A DNA stretch of 5,364 bases, taken from positions 1-5,364 of the forward strand of contig JADFKI010000250.1 of the NCBI GenBank assembly GCA_022565015.1, written 5' to 3'. Below, piece by piece: positions 1 through 5,364 of this stretch. This DNA is from Chloroflexota bacterium (GTDB taxonomy: Bacteria > Chloroflexota > Dehalococcoidia > Lucifugimonadales > JADFKI01). The notes below the pieces were generated by a model. That model was given only the letters and a program-made list of their open reading frames with translations, had not been told where the DNA came from and made no database searches. The position numbers and the translations under genes were made by a program. Numbering within the stretch: the first letter of the stretch is position 1; the number at the start of each line of letters is the position of its first letter.

Positions 1-244
1 CCGCATATCGGCAACCAGAGGCGCCATTCGCAGCACGCCCATCGAGGACTTCTATATCGTGCCATCGGAATTCAGTGAGGGCGGGCAGGCCGTCTTCAGG
101 ATTCTCATCAATCCCCTGGTCTGGTGGATGTGGGCATCCGGTCCCATCCTGGTACTGGGTATCTTGCTGGGCTTGTGGCCGCGCCGCCAGCCCGCCGTGG
201 CGTCTGTTAGAATTCCATCGGGGGCTCAGACGGCCGGGGCGTAG
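1..244 (+). CDS. ccmF: Cytochrome c haem lyase subunit CcmF, C-terminal fragment
   Basis: The last 80 residues of a protein that begins before the window, read from base 2. CcmF is the large polytopic membrane subunit of the system I cytochrome c maturation haem lyase, which takes haem from holo-CcmE and helps attach it to the CxxCH cysteines of apocytochromes on the outer face of the cytoplasmic membrane. The visible part matches the family's end: a periplasmic strand region with STPIEDFYIV, a short loop, a strand leading into NPLVWWMW, then one hydrophobic helix (about visible residues 38-59) ending in LWPRR and a short polar tail. The segment with T-x-x-E-D-F/L-Y and the NPLV-W-W helix is characteristic of CcmF/NrfE proteins. 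The next gene starts 33 nt downstream in the same direction. NrfE-type paralogues look similar at this end, so the subtype is less certain than the family. Confidence 0.88.
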   Translation, partial: RISATRGAIRSTPIEDFYIVPSEFSEGGQAVFRILINPLVWWMWASGPILVLGILLGLWPRRQPAVASVRIPSGAQTAGA

Positions 245-277
245 CCCGAACGAAATGCCCACCCGACTCGATACACT

Positions 278-763
278 ATGCTGATTTTGATAGCCTTGAT
301 TCTCGCCGCAATACCCGCGGTCGCCGTCCTCTATCCCTTCGTAATGCGGGGGAGAAGTCACGAGTGGATGGAAGACGAAGGGGACCCCATGGCCGAGCTG
401 GAACGCCGGTGGGACGCCGCTCTTGCCGGCCTCAGAAACGCGGAGCTGGAGTTCTCCATAGGGAACCTCGATAACGAGGACTACCTTTGGCTCCGAAAAC
501 AGTATATGCGTGACGCCGCCATGGTAATGCGTGCGATGGAGCTCGAGGAGGATCAGGAGGAAGAGCTCCTCGCACAGGTAGAGCAGCAAATCCAAGAGGT
601 GCGGACCCGTGCCCTGGGGCCGGCCGCATCCACCGCCGCCACCGTGTGCCCTGCCTGCTCAAGAGAGGTATCACCTACGCTCTCCGTCTGCCCCAACTGC
701 CGGGAGCAGCTCGCGAATGAGCCCTCAGGCCCTCAGACTAGCATGGAGACGACTGGTGAGTAG
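278..763 (+). CDS. Membrane-anchored CcmI-like short protein with C-terminal zinc ribbon
   Basis: A 161-residue protein of unknown exact role. Residues 2-22 form one hydrophobic helix. Residues 35-80 are charged and helical and contain a segment (about 50-76: L-x-x-A-E-L-E-F-x-x-G-N-L-D-x-E-D-Y-x-x-L-R) that resembles the N-terminal part of CcmI/CycH, where a membrane helix is followed by a similar E-L-E-x-D-x-x-x-G-x-L-x-E-x-E-Y segment. Residues 85-110 are strongly acidic and Gln-rich, likely coiled coil. A zinc ribbon follows with two CPxC knuckles (Cys124/127 and Cys138/141). The TPR domain of true CcmI is absent, so it is not a full CcmI. ATG at 278 is the only start codon between the ccmF stop and the helix, although no strong Shine-Dalgarno precedes it. 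Its position directly behind ccmF suggests an accessory in cytochrome c maturation; this is inference. Its end overlaps the next gene. Confidence 0.8.
   Translation: MLILIALILAAIPAVAVLYPFVMRGRSHEWMEDEGDPMAELERRWDAALAGLRNAELEFSIGNLDNEDYLWLRKQYMRDAAMVMRAMELEEDQEEELLAQVEQQIQEVRTRALGPAASTAATVCPACSREVSPTLSVCPNCREQLANEPSGPQTSMETTGE
702..706 (+). promoter_or_regulatory. Ribosome binding site for the ATG at 717
   Basis: GGGAG lies 10 nt before the ATG at 717, inside the zinc ribbon coding region of the upstream gene. A competing site, GGAG at 745-748, lies 7 nt before an in-frame GTG at 756. Both starts leave the hydrophobic signal core intact, so sequence alone does not settle which is used. The ATG is preferred because of its codon. 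Confidence 0.45.
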
Positions 764-1946
764 GGGCGTGCTCCTGTTGCTGCTCGCCGCACTAATCGCT
801 CTAGCGTCCTTCACAGGCCTCCGGACAGCCTACTCCCAGGGGATGACAGTCTCCGTCCAGGGCCGCGTGTCGAACGGAACGCCAGGCTCGACGAGCTCGG
901 TCGCCGGACTGACCGTAACCCTCCACGCCGACGGAGGCACAAGACACGATCACTCAGACACGATCGTAGAGGAGGACGGGCGCTTCTCGATTGACGAGAT
1001 CACCTATGACCCGACGGTCGTTTATGGGATATCGGTCCGGTACCAGGATGCCATATACGGGAACGACCTCGACCTATCGGCGGGCGCCCCGCCCACGGTG
1101 CTCATCACTATATACGAGGCCACCCATTCCCTGGACGTCCTGTCGACCGATTCGACCTCGATCCTGTTCGCGGCCGCGGACTCCGACGCGCAGACCATTT
1201 CAGCATTGGAGATCGTTAAGATCACCAACGAGTCCAGCTATACGTATGTAGCCGGCACGGAGCCGATGAACTTGTTGCGATTCGGACTTCCGGACGGCTA
1301 CCGTGACCTGCGGGTGGACACGCGCTTGATAGGCGCGGACATCGTCGAGGTGGACAGGGGATTCGCCGTACTTTCGAGCGTCCCACCGGGGAGCCACGAC
1401 TTCATGTTCACATACGAGTTCCCGTACTCAGGGACGCAGTTTACCTTCGAAAAGACCATGCGGTACGGCGCCAAATCTCTCAGGATACTGTCACCGGTCG
1501 AGGTCCTGTCGCTATCCAGTCCGGAGCTTGGACCTGCATCGACCGTAGCTATCGGTGAGCGCGATTACCAGCTAATCGAGGCGACGAACATCGACGATGG
1601 ATCGCGTATCTCCGTCGTGCTTGGCGGTCTGCCCAAGCAGACGCTGCGCCAGCGACTTACCGGAGGTTTCGACGGCTTGAGACTCGAATACGCAGGCCCA
1701 ATAGGTCTGGCCGTCCTGCTGGGCATTCTTGTCGCTTTTGCCCTGGTGCGGCGCGGCAGACGCTCCGAGCTCGCATCCGCGGGAGCCCATGGAGTGCGTA
1801 GCGGCGACCTCTCGCGGCTGGAACGCGATGCCCTTCGCGACATGATTGCAGACCTCGAGGGCGGCTTTCGGTCGGGCTCTGTGAGCGAAACGGACTACAG
1901 GCGCAGGCGCAGGGTCCTGGAAACCAGGCTGGCAACACTGGAGTAG
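717..1946 (+). CDS. Exported beta-rich protein with C-terminal membrane helix and CcmI-like cytosolic tail
   Basis: A 409-residue protein from the ATG at 717 (396 residues from the alternative GTG at 756). Arg-rich residues 6-16 and a Leu/Ala core at about 17-32 form a signal peptide or signal anchor, with a possible cleavage site near the AYS at 38-40. Residues 45-138 look like a carboxypeptidase-regulatory or transthyretin-like beta sandwich (VQGRV start, AGLTVTLHADGG, then DGRFSID). Residues 139-300 are a second extracytoplasmic beta-rich region. A membrane helix spans about 326-345 and is followed by RRGRR, placing the C-terminus in the cytosol. The tail (about 368-409) reads L-x-x-M-I-A-D-L-E-x-x-F-x-x-G-x-V-S-E-x-D-Y-x-x-R-R, resembling the segment in the preceding protein. 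The start overlaps that gene by 47 nt, which suggests coupled translation. Function is not known; a role as a ccm-linked envelope factor is inference from position. Reading on to 609 upstream would give a Pro-rich N-terminus lacking a plausible signal and is rejected. Confidence 0.8.
   Translation: MSPQALRLAWRRLVSRGVLLLLLAALIALASFTGLRTAYSQGMTVSVQGRVSNGTPGSTSSVAGLTVTLHADGGTRHDHSDTIVEEDGRFSIDEITYDPTVVYGISVRYQDAIYGNDLDLSAGAPPTVLITIYEATHSLDVLSTDSTSILFAAADSDAQTISALEIVKITNESSYTYVAGTEPMNLLRFGLPDGYRDLRVDTRLIGADIVEVDRGFAVLSSVPPGSHDFMFTYEFPYSGTQFTFEKTMRYGAKSLRILSPVEVLSLSSPELGPASTVAIGERDYQLIEATNIDDGSRISVVLGGLPKQTLRQRLTGGFDGLRLEYAGPIGLAVLLGILVAFALVRRGRRSELASAGAHGVRSGDLSRLERDALRDMIADLEGGFRSGSVSETDYRRRRRVLETRLATLE
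1940..1943 (+). promoter_or_regulatory. Ribosome binding site supporting a TTG start
   Basis: GGAG overlaps the last codons of the upstream gene and sits 7 nt before the TTG at 1951. The next methionine in frame lies far past the AHPDD motif, so the TTG is the only start that keeps the conserved N-terminus of the PIG-L fold. Confidence 0.7.
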
Positions 1947-1950
1947 TTCG

Positions 1951-2673
1951 TTGACCGGAAGATTACTGGCTATCTTTGCCCACCCGGACGACGAGTCTTT
2001 CGGGCCAGGCGGCACGCTCGCGAAATACGCCGCCGAGGGTGTTCAGGTGGCCGTTGTTATCGCGACAAGGGGCGAGGGCAGCACGCTGGGCGCGGTTTTA
2101 CACGGGGATGAGCTGGGACAAGTCAGAGCGGCGGAGCTGGAGTGTGCGACCGAGGCCCTGGGCATTTCAGACGTAAGAGTCTGGAGCTATCCTGATACGC
2201 AACTCAACCAGGCAGACGATCAAGAGCTTGCGGACAAAGTTGCGCTTGCGATCTCGGAGTTTCGCCCCGACGTATTGTTGACGTTCGCTCCGGGCGGCAT
2301 AACCGGCAACCCAGACCACATCGCAATGACTGAGGCGGTCGTCCGGGCTTTTTCCATTGCTGATACGAACGTCGACGACGGTCCTTGCCCAGCCCTTTAC
2401 TTCTGGTCGATTCTCGATAGCGTCGCGGAGCACCTCAGGAGCATCTCGACTATTCCCTTCGTGGGCGTCCCAGAGGCAGAGGTCTCCGCCACAATCGACA
2501 CATCGTCTTACCTCGCCCAGCAGTGGGCGGCGATTCACTGTCATAAGAGCCAGAGCGATCCGCTGCCACGCGTGCTGAAGGACCGAATGGCGGCTCAGCA
2601 CGGGCGGGAGTTTTTCGTCCGTCATGGACATGGACCGGGTCAAAGCCCGCCCCTGGACAGCCTATTTTCCTAG
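1951..2673 (+). CDS. PIG-L/LmbE family zinc-dependent deacetylase
   Basis: A 240-residue protein of typical PIG-L length. The family uses one zinc ion to hydrolyse N-acyl groups, usually N-acetyl from a glucosamine conjugate (GlcNAc-PI, mycothiol or bacillithiol precursors, antibiotic intermediates). The N-terminal strand leads into AHPDDE at residues 10-15, with His11 and Asp14 as zinc ligands and Asp13 as the likely general base. The second conserved motif GITGNPDH (about 116-123) supplies His123, the third ligand. The E-x-L-G-x-V-R-x-x-E-L segment near 54-63 is also common in the family. No signal peptide or membrane helix is seen, so it is probably cytosolic. It starts at TTG 4 nt after the upstream stop with a good Shine-Dalgarno, so it is likely co-transcribed with the ccm-linked genes. 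The true substrate cannot be told from sequence. Confidence 0.92.
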   Translation: MTGRLLAIFAHPDDESFGPGGTLAKYAAEGVQVAVVIATRGEGSTLGAVLHGDELGQVRAAELECATEALGISDVRVWSYPDTQLNQADDQELADKVALAISEFRPDVLLTFAPGGITGNPDHIAMTEAVVRAFSIADTNVDDGPCPALYFWSILDSVAEHLRSISTIPFVGVPEAEVSATIDTSSYLAQQWAAIHCHKSQSDPLPRVLKDRMAAQHGREFFVRHGHGPGQSPPLDSLFS

Positions 2674-2727
2674 CTGGAAGAAACCGCAAAGAGTCGTCCA
2701 AAACGGCAGACATCTTGGAGATAGCCA

Positions 2728-3804
2728 ATGAAAATCACCAGAGTTGAAGCGACCGCATTGAAGACGCGCTCCGTTATCGTCCAGATATTCACCGACGACG
2801 GGATCGCCGGTATAGGCGAGTGCAGCCCCATGAACCTGGATGTACTGGCGCATTTCGTCAACAACGCCTTGGGGCCCTTGCTCCTGGACGAAGACCCGCT
2901 GGAAATCGACAAGCTCTGGAACAAGATGATGTTCAGCACATACAAGCTTGGCCCCCATGGAGTCCAGCCCGAGGCTATTGCAGGCGTGGACATCGCTCTC
3001 TGGGATATTTTGGGCAAGTTTTCCGGGCTTCCAATCTGCACCCTTCTGGGCGGCAGCTACCGCGACAGAGTCCTCATGTACGCCTCTATAGGCGGAGGCG
3101 CGCCGCTTAAGCCCGAGGAGATGGTACGCAAGGTCGAAGACGCGCTTATCAAGGGGTTCAAGGCCATCAAGATCAGAATGGACTGGGGCCCTCACCGTCG
3201 CGATATCGACCCTGCCAAGGATTTCGCCATGTTCAAGGCGGTAAGGGAGCTCGTTGGAGACGATATCCCGCTGAGCTTTGACGCCAACAACGGCTACTCG
3301 GTCACGACCGCCATATCGCAGGGCAGGCGTTTCGAAGAGCTTGGCATCTACCACTTCGAGGAGCCCGTGGCGCAGTACGACTACGCGGGAATCAGACGCG
3401 TGACGGAGGCGCTCGACGTCCCCGTGTCGGCCGGCGAGCACGAGTACACCAGATGGCAATTCCGCGATCTCATCGAGCAGGCCAACCCCGACGTACTGCA
3501 GCCGGATGTCGTCAAGTGCGGCGGCATAAGCGAGATGAGGAAAATCGCCGTCCTCAGCGAGACCTACAGCAAGCACTTTCTGCCGCACCAGACGCAGCCT
3601 ACGATTGGCACGCTGGCCTCACTTCACGTCGTCACCACGATCCAGACGGCGACACGACCCCAGGAGTACACCGGTCAAAGGCCGGAGCTGGACGAGATTT
3701 TCGTAGAGCCGGTGGAGTTCAGGGACGGGTACATTACGTTGCCGAAGAGGCCCGGCCTGGGCCTGGAGATCATTCCGGAGAAGCTGAAGGCGCTGGCGCT
3801 GTAG
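2728..3804 (+). CDS. Mandelate racemase/muconate lactonizing enzyme family protein (MR subgroup)
   Basis: A 358-residue enolase-superfamily enzyme of usual length. The N-terminal capping domain covers about 1-120 and the (beta/alpha)7-beta barrel about 125-350. Such enzymes bind one Mg2+, abstract the proton alpha to a carboxylate and then racemise the substrate or eliminate water from it. By comparison with mandelate racemase, the metal ligands are Asp185 (SFDANNG), Glu211 (FEEPV) and Glu237 (AGEHEY). The catalytic dyad is His287 (LPHQT) with Asp260 (QPDVVKCGG), and Glu313 matches the C-terminal glutamate. The second-strand bases are Lys148 and Arg150, a KxR in place of the classical KxK. 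These features indicate an acid-sugar dehydratase or related enzyme; substrate is not assignable. ATG at 2728 has GGAG 7 nt upstream. It lies 54 nt after the PIG-L gene in the same direction and may share its transcript. No export signal is visible, so it is probably cytosolic. Confidence 0.93.
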   Translation: MKITRVEATALKTRSVIVQIFTDDGIAGIGECSPMNLDVLAHFVNNALGPLLLDEDPLEIDKLWNKMMFSTYKLGPHGVQPEAIAGVDIALWDILGKFSGLPICTLLGGSYRDRVLMYASIGGGAPLKPEEMVRKVEDALIKGFKAIKIRMDWGPHRRDIDPAKDFAMFKAVRELVGDDIPLSFDANNGYSVTTAISQGRRFEELGIYHFEEPVAQYDYAGIRRVTEALDVPVSAGEHEYTRWQFRDLIEQANPDVLQPDVVKCGGISEMRKIAVLSETYSKHFLPHQTQPTIGTLASLHVVTTIQTATRPQEYTGQRPELDEIFVEPVEFRDGYITLPKRPGLGLEIIPEKLKALAL

Positions 3805-3805
3805 C

Positions 3806-3860
3806 CACCTTGACCCTAGAAAACAACCGCGGGAAGGTCTGCGGCACGAAAGTCAAGGTG
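3806..3860. repeat. Nested inverted repeat in the convergent gap
   Basis: Perfect 9-bp arms CACCTTGAC (3806-3814) and GTCAAGGTG (3852-3860) enclose a second hairpin, CCGCGGG (3827-3833) with TCTGCGG (3838-3844), which has two G-U pairs when read as plus-strand RNA and a 4-nt loop. The structure begins 2 nt after the stop of the enolase-superfamily gene, in the gap where two blocks converge. No U-tract follows, so it is not a classical intrinsic terminator. It could stabilise the 3' end or mark a factor-dependent end. Confidence 0.5.
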
Positions 3861-3896
3861 ACTGTTGTGGTTAGCACGGTAAATCCGCCGAAGGGC

Positions 3897-4253
3897 TCAC
3901 ATCATAAGCCCCTCAACGGGAATCAGCCTCTTGGCGTGAGGGTCCACGCCCAAGAACACGCCCTCGAGGGCCAGGGCTCCCAACAGGGGCTGGGTCCCTT
4001 CGTCGTTGAAAAGCAACAAGGTCACCACCTCCTTGTCTTCAACCCGCACCCAGGCCTGTCCAACTTCCATATCCCTAAGGTCGCCTTGGGCAAACCTGAA
4101 ACTCTGTTTGAAGAGAGGAGTTATACCAAGCTCTCGCAGGATGGACCCCGGAACGGCGGTGATTGAAGCACCTGTATCTACCAGGGCGTCAATGTCAAGC
4201 CAACGCTCTCGCTGCGAATTACCAATGCTGATAGGCACGCTGAATGTTCCCAT
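3897..4253 (-). CDS. Retropepsin-like aspartyl protease family protein
   Basis: A 118-residue protein of the single-domain clan AA (retroviral-type) aspartyl protease fold. The catalytic motif is A-L-V-D-T-G-A-S at about residues 23-30, with Asp26 as the active-site residue; a functional enzyme would need to dimerise. The C-terminal half carries PLLGALALEG (about 88-97) followed by a final strand with L-I-P-V, as in bacterial DTGAS proteins of this size. There is no signal peptide or membrane helix, so a cytosolic location is likely. No good Shine-Dalgarno precedes the ATG at 4253, and an upstream in-frame ATG quickly meets a stop, so this start is the only reasonable one. It lies downstream of actE in the same direction but beyond a terminator-like hairpin, so it probably has its own promoter. 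Some members sit in toxin-antitoxin-like or solitary contexts; substrate is unknown. Confidence 0.85.
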   Translation of the reverse strand: MGTFSVPISIGNSQRERWLDIDALVDTGASITAVPGSILRELGITPLFKQSFRFAQGDLRDMEVGQAWVRVEDKEVVTLLLFNDEGTQPLLGALALEGVFLGVDPHAKRLIPVEGLMM

Positions 4254-4323
4254 GTCGATATTCTATCACGCCTATAATTAAAGGCCATTCATGAAATAAT
4301 CGAACTGAAGTCTGAAGCCGCTG

Positions 4324-4356
4324 AAAAAGAAATGGATCGGGAAAACCACCCGAACC
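4324..4356 (-). terminator. Probable intrinsic terminator after actE
   Basis: Read on the minus strand, GGTTCGGG (4356-4349), a 7-nt loop and CCCGATCC (4341-4334) form an 8-bp stem with one T-T mismatch. An interrupted T-run (ATTTCTTTTT, to 4324) follows. It begins about 30 nt after the actE stop and is well placed to end the ACIII transcript before the protease gene. The mismatch and the broken T-run make it moderate in strength. Confidence 0.62.
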
Positions 4357-4385
4357 ATCTTCTTGTATTCAGGACTGGAGGCGAG

Positions 4386-5060
4386 CTATTGCCCTATCCG
4401 GGACCTCAAATAGACGACCAGTGCCCACCTGTCCTCCTCCGTAAGCAGCCTGTTGAACGGAGGCATTGGCGAGCCCGAGGCCCGGCCGCGCGAAATGGCG
4501 GACAGCCCCTGTCTTCCACCGCCTGAAATGAACCCGAACAGCTCCCCGTCGGTAGCCTGGACCGTTACGGTGGCCGTCAAATCGGCGGGGAAGGGCCCCC
4601 TGGTCATGAACGGACGTATCGGGCCATCGCCCTGCAAACTAACCCCGTGACAGACCTGACAGTTCACCGTGTATAGCCTCTGGGCGTTCGCGGGGTCATA
4701 ATTCTGCGCGGCTCGAGAGGGAACCTGCAGGCCGCTGTATCCGTCCACGGTTGCCGGGACTACCTCGGCTCCCGTTATTGGCACCGAGCCTTCAGGGGGC
4801 AGCAATCGTGGAATCTCGCCCTCACGGTACGACGGTTGGAAATGCATCTCGGTAAAGATCTCTACGATGTTGCCGCCCGTCTCGGTGAACACCGGCAGCG
4901 TAAAATTAATGGCCCCTCCGATATTGGTCGCGCCGGTCTTGCTGTTGTAACATCCCACGGCCAACAGCAGCAACAGAATCGCCACGCCCGCCAGCAGGCG
5001 AAGCCTCCAGTGTCTTCCGGCTAACCGGCGAGTTGGGCCTCTAACCGCATTCGATCTCAT
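4386..5060 (-). CDS. actE: Alternative complex III subunit ActE, monohaem cytochrome c lipoprotein
   Basis: A 224-residue cytochrome c. ActE is a haem-c subunit of alternative complex III, the quinol-oxidising complex that replaces cytochrome bc1 in many Chloroflexota, Bacteroidota and others; it sits on the outer face of the membrane and passes electrons towards an oxidase or soluble carrier. The N-terminus has Arg-rich residues and a hydrophobic core (about 21-35) ending in LAVGC, with Cys37 as a likely lipobox cysteine. Residues 66-100 carry the ActE-type linker (M-H-F-Q-P-S-Y, then R-L-L-P-P-E-G-S-V-P). The haem site is CQVCH at 134-138 and the probable axial ligand is Met199 in SPMPPF. 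The C-terminal helix L-T-E-E-D-R-W-A-L-V-V-Y-L-R is typical of class I cytochromes c. Its ATG lies 4 nt after the ActD stop, so the two are co-transcribed. Without the ActD neighbour it could be read as a generic cytochrome c; the pairing makes ActE the best call. Confidence 0.87.
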   Translation of the reverse strand: MRSNAVRGPTRRLAGRHWRLRLLAGVAILLLLLAVGCYNSKTGATNIGGAINFTLPVFTETGGNIVEIFTEMHFQPSYREGEIPRLLPPEGSVPITGAEVVPATVDGYSGLQVPSRAAQNYDPANAQRLYTVNCQVCHGVSLQGDGPIRPFMTRGPFPADLTATVTVQATDGELFGFISGGGRQGLSAISRGRASGSPMPPFNRLLTEEDRWALVVYLRSRIGQ

Positions 5061-5064
5061 CGGC

Positions 5065-5364
5065 CTAATTGTTCTCCCAGCCTCGCTTGATCTCCTCGGC
5101 GCCCGACTGCCTGAGCACTTCCTCCGCGCGGCTCATCCGGTCCTCCTCGGAAGTAACCGTCACCCCGATGTACCCCTCCGTGATTCTGGTATCGTATGCT
5201 CCCATGAAAATACGGGGCAGTCTGGACTCGAGTATGATTCCTATCACCGTGAATAGGATCGCGCCGAGCATGGTGCCCTCATACATTACGATGACCATTG
5301 GCGGAATCGATAGGATAGGCTTGCCGCCCGTGACCAGGGGATAAGCTATCTGCGAGCCCACGGT
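5065..5364 (-). CDS. actD: Alternative complex III subunit ActD (DUF3341), C-terminal fragment
   Basis: The final 99 residues of a protein whose start lies beyond the right edge. ActD is a membrane subunit of alternative complex III with two transmembrane helices linked by a short loop. The visible part begins in that loop: S-Q-I-A-Y-P-L-V-T-G-G-K-P followed by I-P-P, a family hallmark, then one hydrophobic helix (about visible residues 22-46). A cytosolic tail follows with S-R-L-P-R-I-F and a small strand region (G-Y-I-G-V-T-V) ahead of an E-E-V-L-R-Q-S-G-A-E-E-I segment. It ends at a TAG 4 nt before actE, matching the D-E order of ACIII operons. The GTG visible near the edge is an internal valine, not a start. 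Confidence 0.85.
   Translation of the reverse strand, partial: TVGSQIAYPLVTGGKPILSIPPMVIVMYEGTMLGAILFTVIGIILESRLPRIFMGAYDTRITEGYIGVTVTSEEDRMSRAEEVLRQSGAEEIKRGWENN

Noticed and set aside
609..716. Upstream extension of the beta-rich membrane protein to 609
   Set aside because: It would add 36 Pro/Ser-rich residues ahead of a clear signal segment and lies fully within the zinc ribbon coding region of the previous gene.
2167..2643. 158-codon minus-strand frame inside the PIG-L gene
   Set aside because: Antisense shadow with no recognisable domain, no credible ribosome binding site, and the sense strand encodes the zinc-binding motifs.
2662..3588. 308-codon open frame on the minus strand opposite the enolase-superfamily gene
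   Set aside because: It is antisense to a gene with complete catalytic motifs, its translation resembles no family I recognise, and it arises from GC-rich third positions of the real gene.
3453..4166. 237-codon plus-strand frame running from the enolase-superfamily gene into the protease gene
   Set aside because: It overlaps two well-supported genes in wrong frames and gives a low-complexity, Arg/Gly/His-rich product.
4273..4278. Perfect TATAAT on the plus strand
   Set aside because: There is no matching -35 element about 17 bp upstream and no plus-strand gene downstream; it lies in an AT-rich gap and is likely chance.
4254..4285. Possible promoter for the protease gene on the minus strand (TAGAAT or TATAGG as -10)
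   Set aside because: Neither candidate has a convincing -35 at 16-18 bp, so no promoter is called although one is expected in this gap.

Overview
The window is a compact bacterial chromosome segment of moderately high GC with short intergenic gaps. It holds the end of a cytochrome c maturation locus, a two-gene metabolic block, a small protease-like gene and the end of an alternative complex III (ACIII) operon. A CcmF tail, ACIII subunits ActD/ActE, a PIG-L hydrolase and a mandelate racemase-type enolase-superfamily enzyme together suggest a Chloroflexota bacterium, possibly Dehalococcoidia/SAR202-like, where enolase-superfamily genes are abundant. That placement is inference from gene content, not from a marker gene.

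Plus strand, 1-2673: four closely packed genes read in one direction. They are the C-terminus of a CcmF-type haem lyase subunit; a short membrane protein with a CcmI-like N-terminal segment and a C-terminal zinc ribbon; a signal-peptide-bearing beta-rich protein with one C-terminal membrane helix and a cytosolic tail resembling the same CcmI-like segment; and a PIG-L/LmbE zinc hydrolase on a TTG start. The second and third genes overlap, and the third and fourth are 4 nt apart, so this looks like one transcription unit.

Plus strand, 2728-3804: after a 54-nt gap with its own ribosome binding site comes a complete MR-type enolase-superfamily enzyme, probably an acid-sugar dehydratase or racemase. 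All metal ligands and the His-Asp dyad are present.

Minus strand, 5364-3897: the C-terminal half of ActD (DUF3341) is followed after 4 nt by ActE, a lipoprotein-type monohaem cytochrome c. A terminator-like hairpin follows actE, and then comes a small retropepsin-like aspartyl protease gene. The plus and minus blocks converge at 3805-3896, a 92-nt gap holding a nested inverted repeat.

Functionally, both ends concern c-type cytochromes: the left end attaches haem and the right end encodes a haem-c subunit of a quinol-oxidising respiratory complex. The most interesting part is the pair of uncharacterised membrane proteins directly behind ccmF. No CRISPR array, transposase, tRNA or rRNA was seen.
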